A stretch of DNA of 64,000 nucleotides from Blautia pseudococcoides (GCF_001689125.2 NZ_CP015405.2:4098501-4162500); one strand, 5' to 3'. Positions 15,731 to 24,607 are shown, numbered from the stretch's first letter. The notes: generated by a model from the sequence alone, not told the origin. Translations and numbers: made by a program.

Positions 15731-17269
15731 CTAATGTAGGTTACTCCCAATCTTATATAGTTCCTTGATCTGTGGATATAACTGTGTATATACCTGATAT
15801 CTCTTATTGTAAATATCATCATGTGCCCGGCTGCTTCGGATAACTTTATATACTTTTTTCTCCACCTTATCAGCAGCTTCATAGACATCCTTGAAAATTC
15901 CGGCTCCCACCCCCGCAAGCAGTGCAGCGCCGATGGGGGCCATATCGTTCATATCCAGAATCCTGATATCTTTTCCTGTAATATCCGCCTTGATCTGTGC
16001 CCAGGTCTCACTCTTGGCGCCGCCTCCGATAGACGTAAATTCTTGTATCCTCTGTCCTGTGACCCGTTCGGCGATCTCAGAGAGCTGCCTCAGTCCGTAC
16101 CCGCATCCCTCCATAACTGCCCGGTTCATCTCTTTCCGGGTTGTCTGCAGGGATACGCCGAAGAAAACACCTCTTGCGTAAGGGTCCCAGATAGGGCTTC
16201 TCTCGCCAAGCATATAAGGCAGGAATACAAGTCCTCCGCTTCCCGGTTCCGCCTCGTCAGCCTCCCGGTTCATAAGCTGGAAAGCCGTCTTATCCGTGCC
16301 TACCGCCTTATCCACCAAATCCCGGCAGAAGTTGTCCCGGAACCACTGGTAGGATGCGCCTGTATGGGACAAGGCACCCTGATAGATCCAGGTGCCTTCC
16401 ACCACATGACATCGGTTGATAAATCCCTTGTCAAATCTGGGCTGGTCCACACATACCGTCAGAACATTGGTGGTTCCCACGGATTCACATACCTGACCGG
16501 CTTTGGTCACGCCTGCCGCTAAAGTAGCGCAGGCCGTATCTCCTCCGCCGATGATGACCGGGGTATCTCCGGGAATTCCCATATGGATCAAATCGGGATG
16601 GATCAGACCTCCCACCACATCCGTGGATGCATGGAGGGGAGGCAGCTTCTCCATGCCGATCCCGATTTTTTCACAGAGAAATGAAGACCACCTGAAGCCT
16701 CCTGTGGTTTCAAATAGATCCGTATAGGAGGCATTGGAATAATCCATGGCGAAGTTTCCGGACATCCGCTGAGCCAGCAGCGTATTCACATGGCCAAAAT
16801 ACTTTGTCTTTTCATAGACATCCGGAAGGTTACGCTTGATCCAAAGCATAGAGGTCCCAGACATGGCGCCTGCCATAGCTGTATTGGCTGTGATCTCAAA
16901 AAGCTTTTCACTGCCCACGGATTCCAGTATCATCTCCGCCTCCCGGGTGCTGCGCCGGTCGGAATATATAATGGGATCTGTAAGCACTTCCCCGTTCTCA
17001 CCCAGAGCCGCAAGTCCGGGACACAGGCTGGAGATACTGATTCCAGCCACCCGGGACATGTCTATATTTTTCCCTTCCTGGAGCAGCCGGATGCACTTTA
17101 GATAGGCACTCCACATATCCTCCGTGTCAATCTGTGCATAATCCTGATTCGGCGTGATCAGCCGGTATGAACTGCTGCTCATTCCTAAAACTTTAGCATG
17201 TTCGTCTATAACTGCCACTTTGATGCTGGTGGTTCCCACATCCACTCCCAATAAGTATCTATTTCCCAT
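15731..17269 (-). CDS. FGGY-family carbohydrate kinase (xylulokinase-like)
   Basis: A sugar kinase of about 512 residues in the FGGY family. The N-terminal phosphate-binding motif is LGVDVGTTSIKVAVID, followed by a central GxGD region (VIIGGGDTACATLAAG, which holds the likely catalytic Asp) and the C-terminal FGGY signature FTSIGGGAKSETWAQIKADITG. It phosphorylates a ketose or polyol product before aldol cleavage. ATG 17269 is used; GTG 17276-17278 just upstream is equally possible. It sits between the aldolase and DctP genes of the catabolic operon. The exact sugar cannot be told from sequence alone. Confidence 0.92.
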   Translation of the reverse strand: MGNRYLLGVDVGTTSIKVAVIDEHAKVLGMSSSSYRLITPNQDYAQIDTEDMWSAYLKCIRLLQEGKNIDMSRVAGISISSLCPGLAALGENGEVLTDPIIYSDRRSTREAEMILESVGSEKLFEITANTAMAGAMSGTSMLWIKRNLPDVYEKTKYFGHVNTLLAQRMSGNFAMDYSNASYTDLFETTGGFRWSSFLCEKIGIGMEKLPPLHASTDVVGGLIHPDLIHMGIPGDTPVIIGGGDTACATLAAGVTKAGQVCESVGTTNVLTVCVDQPRFDKGFINRCHVVEGTWIYQGALSHTGASYQWFRDNFCRDLVDKAVGTDKTAFQLMNREADEAEPGSGGLVFLPYMLGERSPIWDPYARGVFFGVSLQTTRKEMNRAVMEGCGYGLRQLSEIAERVTGQRIQEFTSIGGGAKSETWAQIKADITGKDIRILDMNDMAPIGAALLAGVGAGIFKDVYEAADKVEKKVYKVIRSSRAHDDIYNKRYQVYTQLYPQIKELYKIGSNLH

Positions 17270-17303
17270 CTTATACACCCGTTTCGTATGTTATTGGTCT
17301 CTC

Positions 17304-18146
17304 TTAGAATTCACTGTAGTTTTTGTCATGTTCAAGCTGGGCCAGAAGCTCTTTTGCCTCTTTCACACTGTAACCTTCATGGATGATATAACGCAGCGCG
17401 ATAACAAGAGCTGTCACATCTTTGTAATCCCAGACAAATCTTCCCATTGTCACACCGCCAACACCGCAGTCCATAGCTTCTCTTGTCATCTGCAGATAGT
17501 CATCCAGTGTCTTGCAGGCATCTCCGCCCTGGATCACGATACGGAAGGAAGAAGGCACGGTAGCCACTACTTTTGCCATGCTGTCCGGGTCCCCTGTATA
17601 GGTTGTCTTAATGATATCCATACCCAGCTCACATGCGCTTCTCACACAGTACGCAATGTTTTCCCAGGCAGTTCTGTCTTCCGGCTTCACACTCTCTCCT
17701 TTTGGATATACATGTCCGATCAGAGGCATTCCTTTTCTCATACATTCCTCGGAAACCCTGCCGATGGCTTCAAACTGCTCTCCCTGGAAATCTCCCAGTG
17801 TCATGCATCCCATGGATACCGCGTCAGCTCCCATACGGATCGCTTCGTCCACAGTACCGAAGATGGTGTCTTTAGTAGGTGCTACGGGAGAATAGTTGGA
17901 TATCTTCATGAGCATTGCCACTTCCCCTGCGTGGTTCCACATGCAGTGCTCCGCAATGCCCTTTGTGAGAGTCATGGCATCTGGTCTTCCCAGTATTATT
18001 TTATCAATGGTATCCTGCACGTGATGCAGACCTGTCAGAGGCGCAATCCCTCTTGATGTGGCATGGTCCACTGTAATTGCCATCATTTTATTGCTTTTGG
18101 GGTTTACCAGTCTGCTCATTCTTACTTCTTTTCCTAACATTGCCAT
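17304..18146 (-). CDS. Class I aldolase of the DhnA/LsrF/DeoC family
   Basis: A 280-residue TIM-barrel aldolase of the FbaB/LsrF group. Asp27-His28 (MAITVDHATSRG) lies at the end of strand 1, and Lys180 (GMDIIKTTYTGD) is the likely Schiff-base lysine. Glycine-rich phosphate-binding segments are IVIQGGDAC and GGVTMGRFVWD. It should cleave the phosphorylated ketose produced by the kinase into a three-carbon phosphate and a second fragment. It lies between the dehydrogenase and kinase genes (42 and 34 bases). An LsrF-like thiolase role is less likely because no lsr genes are nearby. Confidence 0.88.
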   Translation of the reverse strand: MAMLGKEVRMSRLVNPKSNKMMAITVDHATSRGIAPLTGLHHVQDTIDKIILGRPDAMTLTKGIAEHCMWNHAGEVAMLMKISNYSPVAPTKDTIFGTVDEAIRMGADAVSMGCMTLGDFQGEQFEAIGRVSEECMRKGMPLIGHVYPKGESVKPEDRTAWENIAYCVRSACELGMDIIKTTYTGDPDSMAKVVATVPSSFRIVIQGGDACKTLDDYLQMTREAMDCGVGGVTMGRFVWDYKDVTALVIALRYIIHEGYSVKEAKELLAQLEHDKNYSEF

Positions 18147-18188
18147 AATAATTAATCTCCTTTTCTTCTATATATAACTGTTATTGGT

Positions 18189-19226
18189 TTACGGTTCGAT
18201 CATAACTTTCAGGCCTTGTCCGCTCCTGCACATTTCATAAGCCTGCTGAAAATCATCAATTTTATATGTATGTGTTGCGATCCTATCCAGATTGATCTTT
18301 TGTGTCATGACCATGTCTGCTGCTTCCAGATAATCGGCACGCTTGTATGCTGTACTTCCGTTGACGGTGATTTCGTTATAATGGATGGTATTCACCTCTA
18401 TGGTGCATTCCCCTGTTCCGGCAAATCCGGCAAAGAGGTTTACAGTACCGCCTTTTTTACAGAGCTTCAAAGTAGAGTTCACCAGTGCCGGAACACCGAT
18501 GGCCATAATGATCACATCTGCTCCCATGCCGCCTGTGGCGCCGCTGATGATCTGTTCCAGATCCTCTCTGACCGGGTCCACCACTCTGTCTGCCCCCAGT
18601 TCCAGAGCGACCTGGCGTCTCATCTCATTGGGTTCGCTGACGATCACCTGTTTGGCGCCTGCGATCCTGGAAAGCTGCATGTGCATCAGTCCGATGGGTC
18701 CGGCACCTACGATCAATACGGTATCATTAAATCCGGTCCCGGCATTTTTCAGTCCCCGGATACAGCAGGCCAGAGGTTCTATCAAAGCTCCTGCCGTGAA
18801 AGATACATGTTCCGGAAGCTTGATGACATTGCCGCTTTTAATAGCGATCTCCGGGATCAGTACATATTCCTCAAATCCCCCGTCAAACTCGTATCCCACT
18901 GCCTTGCGGTTCATGCAGGCATTCTCTCTCCCTGCCAGGCAGGCCGGACAGGAACCGCAGGGGATCACATTGGCGATGGACACCTTGTCCCCTATCTGAA
19001 ATCCGGACACCTTTTTTCCCATCTCACAGATGATGCCGCACATCTCATGTCCGATCACTGAGGGATATCGGACACCCTTTGTCTTAGTCCCTGCAAGGAT
19101 CCGCATATCCGTTCCGCAGATCGCCGCTTTTTTCATCTCCAGAAGTATGTCCTTATCCCCGATTTGAGGCTTCGGCAGATCTGTCGGTGCAAAATCATTT
19201 GGCCCGTTTAAAACAACTGCTCTCAT
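18189..19226 (-). CDS. Zinc-dependent alcohol/polyol dehydrogenase (MDR family)
   Basis: A 345-residue medium-chain dehydrogenase. The catalytic zinc ligands are Cys37 (ICGTD) and His60-Glu61 (GHE). The four structural-zinc cysteines are 90, 93, 96 and 104. The NAD motif is VGAGPIG. It resembles sorbitol, threonine or galactitol-phosphate dehydrogenases and would oxidise the imported polyol or sugar acid. It is the first gene of the operon and has a strong promoter at 19258-19286. AAAGGAG before ATG 19226 supports the start. Confidence 0.92.
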   Translation of the reverse strand: MRAVVLNGPNDFAPTDLPKPQIGDKDILLEMKKAAICGTDMRILAGTKTKGVRYPSVIGHEMCGIICEMGKKVSGFQIGDKVSIANVIPCGSCPACLAGRENACMNRKAVGYEFDGGFEEYVLIPEIAIKSGNVIKLPEHVSFTAGALIEPLACCIRGLKNAGTGFNDTVLIVGAGPIGLMHMQLSRIAGAKQVIVSEPNEMRRQVALELGADRVVDPVREDLEQIISGATGGMGADVIIMAIGVPALVNSTLKLCKKGGTVNLFAGFAGTGECTIEVNTIHYNEITVNGSTAYKRADYLEAADMVMTQKINLDRIATHTYKIDDFQQAYEMCRSGQGLKVMIEP

Positions 19227-19257
19227 ACTATCTCACTCCTTTTTTTATCTTGACGCC

Positions 19258-19319
19258 ATCATATCATATCTAAAAATTATTTTCAATAGTATTTTTACTT
19301 TTTGTAAATTATTTTCAAT
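19258..19319 (-). promoter_or_regulatory. SigA promoter with two 14-bp direct repeats (probable RpiR operator)
   Basis: On the minus strand, -35 TTGAAA (19281-19286), a 17-bp spacer and -10 TATGAT (19258-19263) lie 32 bp upstream of the dehydrogenase start. The 14-mer AAATTATTTTCAAT occurs at 19274-19287, covering the -35, and again at 19306-19319. The centres are 32 bp apart, three helical turns. Repression by the adjacent RpiR protein is inferred. Confidence 0.75.
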
Positions 19320-19460
19320 TATAGCCCTTATTTTTGTCTACATCGCTATATTTTCATGATTTTTCACCATTATGACAATGTTTTGTAAAATATTTTTCAG
19401 AAAATCATTTTTTTAATTTTCACATACTTTATTTATTTCTGTAATTTTTTTTCATAATAA

Positions 19461-19492
19461 AAAAAGAAAAAGCCCGGTAAACCGGACCTTTT
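19461..19492 (-). terminator. Terminator of the RpiR gene
   Basis: GC-rich stem (CCGG arms with flanking A/T pairs, 19470-19478 with 19481-19490). On the minus strand it is followed by TTTTTCTTTTTTT. It lies about 35 bases past the RpiR stop and insulates it from the dehydrogenase promoter. Confidence 0.8.
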
Positions 19493-19525
19493 CATCTGGA
19501 CAGGACTGCTCTTAGAGCACCTGCT

Positions 19526-20374
19526 TTATAATTTATTTTCTGATGTAGCCTTTCTGGTCTTCTGGATCGCCATGTAAGAATTTTCATAATCCTCAAACGC
19601 CACAATCGCCACCAGTGTATCAATCATGGCAAGCTGTGCGATCCGCGTGCTTACCGATTCCGACTGGAATATGGTCTCCTCCGCCGAAGAATACAGGATC
19701 GAATCAGCGATCTTGGAAAGCGGCGTCTTCCCCTGGCTCACCAGAGCCACGGTATCGGCCCCGTTTTCCCTGGCATTCCGCAGACAATTTATGACATTGC
19801 AGTTACTTCCGGAATGGGAAATGCCAAAGGCAAGCTCCCCCTCCTCCATCAGTGACGAAACCATGAGCTGCATATCCACGTCGTCATAGACAAACGCCCG
19901 GATACCTATTTTCATAAATTTATGCTGGGCATCCTTTCCCACCAGAAGGCTGCCGCCGCTGCCAAAAAAGATCAGACGTTTGGCGCTGCGTATCCGCTCT
20001 GCCACCTTTATGAGGGAAGGCAGATCTATTCCGGCCAGCGTCCTGTTCAAAACATTTACTTCTGAGGCAAAAATCTTCCTGCAGATGGTTTCCGGGTCAT
20101 CCCCCTGCTCCAGGCTTGGATTAAAATGTTTATCCCTGGGCAGCACGTCTCTGGCTGCATTGACCTTAAAATCCTGATAGCCTTTGTAGCCCACACTTTT
20201 GCAGAATCTCACCACAGACGCATCACTTACCCCTGCCTCCTCTGCCAGCTCCGTAATATTACAGTTCAGCACTTCCTCATAATGTTCCAGTATGTAAGCT
20301 GCCAGTTTCGCTTCCGTGTTGGTAAGCAAGTGCATTCTCCCTAAAATTTTCTCCTTGCAGCTTCCTCCTACCAC
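19526..20374 (-). CDS. RpiR-family transcriptional regulator (HTH + SIS)
   Basis: A 282-residue regulator. The N-terminal RpiR-type helix-turn-helix (residues about 5-80; EEAGVSDASVVRFCKSVGYKGYQDFK) is joined to a C-terminal SIS sugar-phosphate-binding domain (about 120-260; FFGSGGSLLVGKDAQHKF and ISHSGSNCNVINC). The start is GTG 20374 with AGAGGAG 8-9 bases upstream. It almost certainly controls the downstream catabolic operon in response to a phosphorylated intermediate and probably its own promoter. It is separated from the operon by a terminator. Confidence 0.92.
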   Translation of the reverse strand: MVGGSCKEKILGRMHLLTNTEAKLAAYILEHYEEVLNCNITELAEEAGVSDASVVRFCKSVGYKGYQDFKVNAARDVLPRDKHFNPSLEQGDDPETICRKIFASEVNVLNRTLAGIDLPSLIKVAERIRSAKRLIFFGSGGSLLVGKDAQHKFMKIGIRAFVYDDVDMQLMVSSLMEEGELAFGISHSGSNCNVINCLRNARENGADTVALVSQGKTPLSKIADSILYSSAEETIFQSESVSTRIAQLAMIDTLVAIVAFEDYENSYMAIQKTRKATSENKL

Positions 20375-20699
20375 AACTCGTTCTCCTCTTTTATCTGCTA
20401 TTTTCTTTTTTACAAAAAAATCATATCATATTTGAAAAAAAATTCAACCCAGATTTGATCTTTTTGCCTGCACTCTATATGAAGCCGCTGCAGACAGGGA
20501 GACCTTTCTACTGCGTCCGGCTATTCAGCTTGGGATGAGCATACTGTTTTCCTCTCTTTTCATACCGCCCATTGACTCCCCTGATATATGAGTACAGGAT
20601 ACTACAAAATATTTCCTATTACTATCCTGGAACTGTGTTTTTTTGCCCCCTTTCTGCATAGAATATTGGTTGAATACCAATAATAAGGCAGGTCAATCC
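20375..20699. other. Divergent intergenic region between rpiR and the VanY-like gene
   Basis: No gene visible. The minus-strand promoter of rpiR is at 20420-20447. The rest (20460-20690) shows no recognisable gene or RNA. The VanY-like gene starts at the right end with a weak AAGGCAGG site. Confidence 0.5.
20420..20447 (-). promoter_or_regulatory. Promoter of the RpiR gene with overlapping dyad
   Basis: On the minus strand, -35 TTGAAT (20442-20447), a 16-bp spacer and -10 TATGAT (20420-20425). A TTGAA-N6-TTCAA dyad occupies 20432-20447, resembling the TTTTCAA core in the repeats of the operon promoter. Autoregulation is inferred. Confidence 0.6.
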
Positions 20700-21281
20700 A
20701 TGTCGAAATTTTCCATACTGGTCAACCGGGAGCATCTCCTGCCGGAAACCTACATCCCCAGCCCTCTGACGGAGCCATCCATACCGTTTTCCGCGCCTCC
20801 GGGTGACAAAAAGCGGCTTCTTGTCAAAGACGCGGCCACAGCCGCGGAGGAACTGTTTCAGCGGGCCGGGAAGGAAGGCATCCGCCTGTGCGGCGTCTCA
20901 GGCTACCGCCCCTATAGCCGCCAGCAAGAGCTGTACCGGGCTGCGCTTGCAAAAAGAGAGAAACTGCTTAGGAAAACCGGGGAAGCACCTATGATCGCCG
21001 TAGCTCCTCCGGGAAGCAGCGAACACCAGACCGGCCTGGCCCTGGATGTATCCTGCCCCTCTGAAAACTATGATCTGGAGGAGACCTTTGCCCTGACGCC
21101 GGAGGGAAAATGGCTCAGTGCCTATGCCTCCCTCTATGGCTTCATCCTCCGCTACCCCAGGGGTAAGGAAACCCTCACCGGATTTCCCTATGAACCCTGG
21201 CACATCCGCTATGTGGGGGAACCGCTTGCCCTCTATCTGTCTCTCACCGGATTAACACTGGAAGAATACCACTTGTTATAA
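20700..21281 (+). CDS. D-alanyl-D-alanine carboxypeptidase, VanY/M15B type
   Basis: About 193 residues from ATG 20700. The M15B zinc-peptidase motifs are SSEHQTGLALDVS (His and Asp zinc ligands), the upstream GYRPYSRQQELY block, and EPWHIRYVG near the C-terminus (the third zinc ligand His). It should trim the terminal D-Ala of peptidoglycan stem peptides. Unusually, no signal peptide or membrane segment is visible at the N-terminus with this or the longer start at 20643. It could be cytoplasmic, released on lysis, or acting on recycled fragments. It lies upstream of pncB but each gene probably has its own promoter. Confidence 0.88.
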   Translation: MSKFSILVNREHLLPETYIPSPLTEPSIPFSAPPGDKKRLLVKDAATAAEELFQRAGKEGIRLCGVSGYRPYSRQQELYRAALAKREKLLRKTGEAPMIAVAPPGSSEHQTGLALDVSCPSENYDLEETFALTPEGKWLSAYASLYGFILRYPRGKETLTGFPYEPWHIRYVGEPLALYLSLTGLTLEEYHLL

Positions 21282-21327
21282 ATAGACGAAAATACACGAA
21301 AGAATCCAGCAAAATGCCAGTGTATCC

Positions 21328-21355
21328 TTGCATTTTGCACAAAAAGTGCTATAAT
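21328..21355 (+). promoter_or_regulatory. Promoter of pncB
   Basis: -35 TTGCAT (21328-21333), a 16-bp spacer and -10 TATAAT (21350-21355), giving a leader of about 80 bases before ATG 21443. I do not recognise a riboswitch in the leader. Confidence 0.7.
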
Positions 21356-21442
21356 ATCACCAAGGCTGACGCAGTCCCGGAGAACAGACCGCTTTTTAAG
21401 GGAAAGCAGACAGATAAAGCTATTGCAAAGGAGCACTATAGT

Positions 21443-22906
21443 ATGAGAGCTTTGAATTTAACATTACTGACCGATTTATATGAGCTGACCATGATGCAGG
21501 GTTATTTTAAGAACCCTACTGACCAGGTAGTCGTTTTCGATGCCTTTTACCGAAAAAATCCGTGTGACGGAGGATACGCCATTGCTGCCGGACTTGAACA
21601 GATCATTGAATATATTCGTGACCTCCACTTTTCTCCGGATGACATTGACTACCTCAGATCCCTGAAGATTTTCGACACGGATTTTCTGGAATACCTGCGG
21701 GGCTTCCATTTTACAGGTGATATCTACGCCATCCCGGAGGGCACTGTTATCTTCCCAAGGGAACCCCTGGTGAAGGTCATCGCCCCTGTCATGGAGGCCC
21801 AGCTTATTGAGACAGCGCTTCTGAACATCCTGAACCATCAAAGCCTGATCGCCACAAAAGCCTCCAGGGTGGTATACGCCGCCAAGGGAGACGGTATTAT
21901 GGAATTCGGCCTGCGGCGCGCCCAAGGCCCGGATGCCGGCATATACGGCGCCAGGGCGGCCATGATCGGCGGCTGTATCGGCACCTCCAATGTGCTGACA
22001 GGCCAGATGTTCAACGTGCCGGTGAAGGGTACCCATGCCCACAGCTGGATCATGAGTTTCCCTGATGAGTACACAGCATTCAAGGCGTACGCCAGACAGT
22101 ATCCGGATGCCTGTATTCTTCTGGTGGACACTTACGATGTGCTGGATTCCGGTGTTCCCAACGCCATCCGCGTTTTCAGGGAAATGCAGGAGGAGGGCAT
22201 TACGCTGAAGGGATACGGCATCCGCATTGACAGCGGTGACCTGGCTTACCTCTCCAAACAGGCCTACAAGATGCTGGCAGAGGCAGGATTTGGAGATGCC
22301 ATCATCTCCGCATCCAGTGATCTGGACGAGTACCTGATCGACAGCTTGAAGGCCCAGGGCGCCAAGATCAATTCCTGGGGCGTGGGCACCAACCTGATCA
22401 CCTCCAACGGCCATCCGGCCTTCGGGGGCGTATACAAGCTGGCTGCCATCAAGGAGAAAGATGACGAGGACTTTGCACCTAAGATCAAACTCTCCGAAAA
22501 TGTAGAAAAGGTAACAAACCCCGGAAACAAAACCGTCTACAGGATATATGACAAGGCCACGGGCAAGATCCGCGCCGATTTGATCTGTCTGGCTGACGAG
22601 ACTTTTGACACAGGGAAGGATATGATCATCTTTGACCCAATGGCCACCTGGAAGAAGACCAAGATCAGCGGCGGCACCTATACACTGCGTGAGCTTCTGG
22701 TGCCCGTCTTCCTGAAGGGCGAATGTGTCTACACCTCCCCCTCCGTAATGGAAATACGGGATATCTGCACCAAAGAAAAGAAGACCCTCTGGAGTGAGAC
22801 CATGCGTCTCGTAAATCCCCAGGAGGTCTACGTGGATTTATCCGACAAGCTGTACGCCATCAAATCCAGGCTCCTGGAGGAAATGGGCCAAGCTGCCATC
22901 GAATAA
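21443..22906 (+). CDS. pncB: Nicotinate phosphoribosyltransferase
   Basis: A 487-residue enzyme that makes nicotinate mononucleotide from nicotinate and PRPP, the salvage entry to NAD. Diagnostic blocks are LLTDLYELTMMQGYF at the N-terminus, the His-containing GTHAHSWIMSF block (the His is phosphorylated during ATP coupling), and RIDSGDLAYLSKQAY in the phosphoribosyl-binding part. ATG 21443 is chosen because AAAGGAG lies 9 bases upstream and homologues begin MRALNLTLLTDLYELTM; the 43 preceding in-frame codons are leader. The length is normal for the long-form Firmicutes enzyme. Confidence 0.96.
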   Translation: MRALNLTLLTDLYELTMMQGYFKNPTDQVVVFDAFYRKNPCDGGYAIAAGLEQIIEYIRDLHFSPDDIDYLRSLKIFDTDFLEYLRGFHFTGDIYAIPEGTVIFPREPLVKVIAPVMEAQLIETALLNILNHQSLIATKASRVVYAAKGDGIMEFGLRRAQGPDAGIYGARAAMIGGCIGTSNVLTGQMFNVPVKGTHAHSWIMSFPDEYTAFKAYARQYPDACILLVDTYDVLDSGVPNAIRVFREMQEEGITLKGYGIRIDSGDLAYLSKQAYKMLAEAGFGDAIISASSDLDEYLIDSLKAQGAKINSWGVGTNLITSNGHPAFGGVYKLAAIKEKDDEDFAPKIKLSENVEKVTNPGNKTVYRIYDKATGKIRADLICLADETFDTGKDMIIFDPMATWKKTKISGGTYTLRELLVPVFLKGECVYTSPSVMEIRDICTKEKKTLWSETMRLVNPQEVYVDLSDKLYAIKSRLLEEMGQAAIE

Positions 22907-22922
22907 GATCTGTACATGAAAA

Positions 22923-22968
22923 ATGCACCTGTCCCCAAACCTCACTTTCAGGTTTTGGGCAGGTGCAT
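22923..22968. terminator. Bidirectional terminator between pncB and spoVT
   Basis: Long near-perfect stem of about 18 bp (TGCACCTG...CAGGTGCA) with a short loop. It lies 17 bases past the pncB stop and 18 bases from the spoVT stop. On the minus strand it is followed by TTTTTCAT, so it serves spoVT best; pncB transcripts meet it too. Confidence 0.85.
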
Positions 22969-22985
22969 GATGTTTCCTTTGAACT

Positions 22986-23528
22986 CTACTGCTCCATCTG
23001 GCGTCCCAGAAATCCGGCAGCTGCCTGTGCAAGCTTAAGTTCTGTCTCGGTGAATGCCTTCTGGCCTTCTCTCCCAAGCAGAATGACAATACCGATACTG
23101 TCACCCGCGCATGTGATGGTGCAGTACGCCTGTGAGCTGTATTCAGACCTGTCATCTTCCACTACTTTCAGAAAACCTTTCTCTGTAATCACATCATTGC
23201 CTCTGTCGGCGATCACGTCCTCCAGTTCAGAGTGGATTCTTTTTCCCATATATTCTTTGGAACCGCTTCCGGAAGCGGCGATCACCTGGTCGTGGTCACA
23301 GATACATACCATACACCCTGCTACCTGAGCCAGGCTCTCCGCATACTCTTTGGCAAAATTCCCAAGCTCTCCGATAGGCGAATATTTTTTCAGGATAATC
23401 TCTCCCTCCCGGTCCGTAAAGATCTCCAGCGGGTCGCTCTCTCTGATACGCAGTGTCCGTCTGATCTCCTTCGGAATTACCACACGCCCCAAATCGTCGA
23501 TTCTCCTGACTATACCTGTAGCTTTCAT
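22986..23528 (-). CDS. spoVT: Stage V sporulation protein T (AbrB-family regulator)
   Basis: A 180-residue SpoVT. The N-terminal AbrB/SpoVT swapped-hairpin DNA-binding domain is MKATGIVRRIDDLGRVVIPKEIRRTL (residues 1-50). The C-terminal part is a GAF-like domain (about 55-178). It modulates forespore gene expression late in sporulation in Bacillus and Clostridia. The length is exact for the family. GGAGG lies before ATG 23528. Its presence is the best evidence here that the organism descends from spore formers. The upstream region holds a CATAATG box with an upstream TGAAG (23550-23578) that could be a weak forespore sigma promoter. Confidence 0.97.
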   Translation of the reverse strand: MKATGIVRRIDDLGRVVIPKEIRRTLRIRESDPLEIFTDREGEIILKKYSPIGELGNFAKEYAESLAQVAGCMVCICDHDQVIAASGSGSKEYMGKRIHSELEDVIADRGNDVITEKGFLKVVEDDRSEYSSQAYCTITCAGDSIGIVILLGREGQKAFTETELKLAQAAAGFLGRQMEQ

Positions 23529-23665
23529 AAAAAAATTTCCTCCATTTTACATTATGACATTTATCTTCTTTAACTTCACCTTCGCCTGAAGCGAATGGTA
23601 ACTTTGGCAGTTAAATGTAGTATTTGTAAAATAGAGGAAACTATACATTTTCTTGTTATATAAAG

Positions 23666-24607
23666 CTAAGCTGTTTTAGGTTTTATTCCGAAAATCTCTT
23701 TAAGGTCCGCTGCTGCGGTCAAAGAACCAAGCAGGATCACGATTCCGCAGATGACACTTTTCGCATCAGGCATCTGTCCCAGGAACACAAGGGCCAATAC
23801 AATGGACCATGCGGAATATGTAATATCAAGAGCCATGCCTTTTGCCGCTCCCATTGTATTGATAGCTTTATAGTAGCACAGGTAAGACGCTGTGCCGAAG
23901 AAGGCGGATGCCAGAATAATGGCTGTGGTCTTGGAAAATGCAATATCTGCGGTAAATCCCCAGCCTTTTATCACCGTGAGGATCACAACGCCATAGAAGA
24001 CAGCGCTGGTCATCTGCCGGATCATAAGGGCATGTTCATTATTTACATTGGGGTCCTTCATGCCGTAGGCACAGATCACCACCTCGACAGCCCAGCCTAC
24101 CACGCAGAGGAGCGCACACGCAAATCCAATTCCAAAATTGCTGATCTGGCTTCCTCCCGGTGTATATCCCAGTGCCACCATACCGCCGATGCTCACAATA
24201 AATCCCATGATCTGAATGGGTTTCATCCTCTCCTTCAGAAAGATGTAGGACAACACGGCTCCCAGAGCCGGAAACATGGCGGAGATCATTGCCGTATAAG
24301 TTGCGCCCAGATATTTAATGGCAAACACATATCCGGTCATACCGATGGGGCCGCCGAATAGTGCCCCCAGGATGATGAATTTACCGCTCCTGGTTTTCAG
24401 CGCCCGGACCACTTGTTTCATCTGCTTTCTGATCCCCATATAGAAAAGCATCCAGACTGCAGAACAGAAATCATGCAGAAAGGTGCTCACAAAGGGGGCC
24501 AGAAAAATTGCCTGCTCCGTACTTACAAACGGTGTCATTGCAAGGGCGATCCCTAAAATAATCGTATCTGCCGCCCAGAAGATACCTGCTGCTAAACCTG
24601 TGATCAT
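23666..24607 (-). CDS. DMT/EamA-family permease, LicB-like (choline uptake candidate)
   Basis: A 313-residue membrane protein with about ten hydrophobic segments and two EamA repeats (KYLGATYTAMISAMFPALGAVLSYIFLKERM, then INTMGAAKGMALDITYSAWSIVLALVFLGQ, both shortened here to key blocks). It belongs to the drug/metabolite transporter superfamily that includes LicB choline permeases. It is the third gene of an operon with two LicC-type nucleotidyltransferases, one fused to a LicA-type kinase. Import of choline or a related amino-alcohol is therefore the best guess; the family alone does not prove it. Starts 56 bases after the upstream gene. Confidence 0.83.
   Translation of the reverse strand: MITGLAAGIFWAADTIILGIALAMTPFVSTEQAIFLAPFVSTFLHDFCSAVWMLFYMGIRKQMKQVVRALKTRSGKFIILGALFGGPIGMTGYVFAIKYLGATYTAMISAMFPALGAVLSYIFLKERMKPIQIMGFIVSIGGMVALGYTPGGSQISNFGIGFACALLCVVGWAVEVVICAYGMKDPNVNNEHALMIRQMTSAVFYGVVILTVIKGWGFTADIAFSKTTAIILASAFFGTASYLCYYKAINTMGAAKGMALDITYSAWSIVLALVFLGQMPDAKSVICGIVILLGSLTAAADLKEIFGIKPKTA

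Noticed and set aside
18216..19061. Plus-strand frame of 281 residues
   Set aside because: Antisense shadow of the zinc dehydrogenase with its complete zinc ligands; no ribosome site.
21476..22414. Minus-strand frame of 312 residues
   Set aside because: Antisense shadow of pncB.
23550..23578. Forespore sigma promoter for spoVT (TGAAG-17-CATAATG)
   Set aside because: The -10 is acceptable but the -35 matches sigma-G poorly; not listed as a feature.
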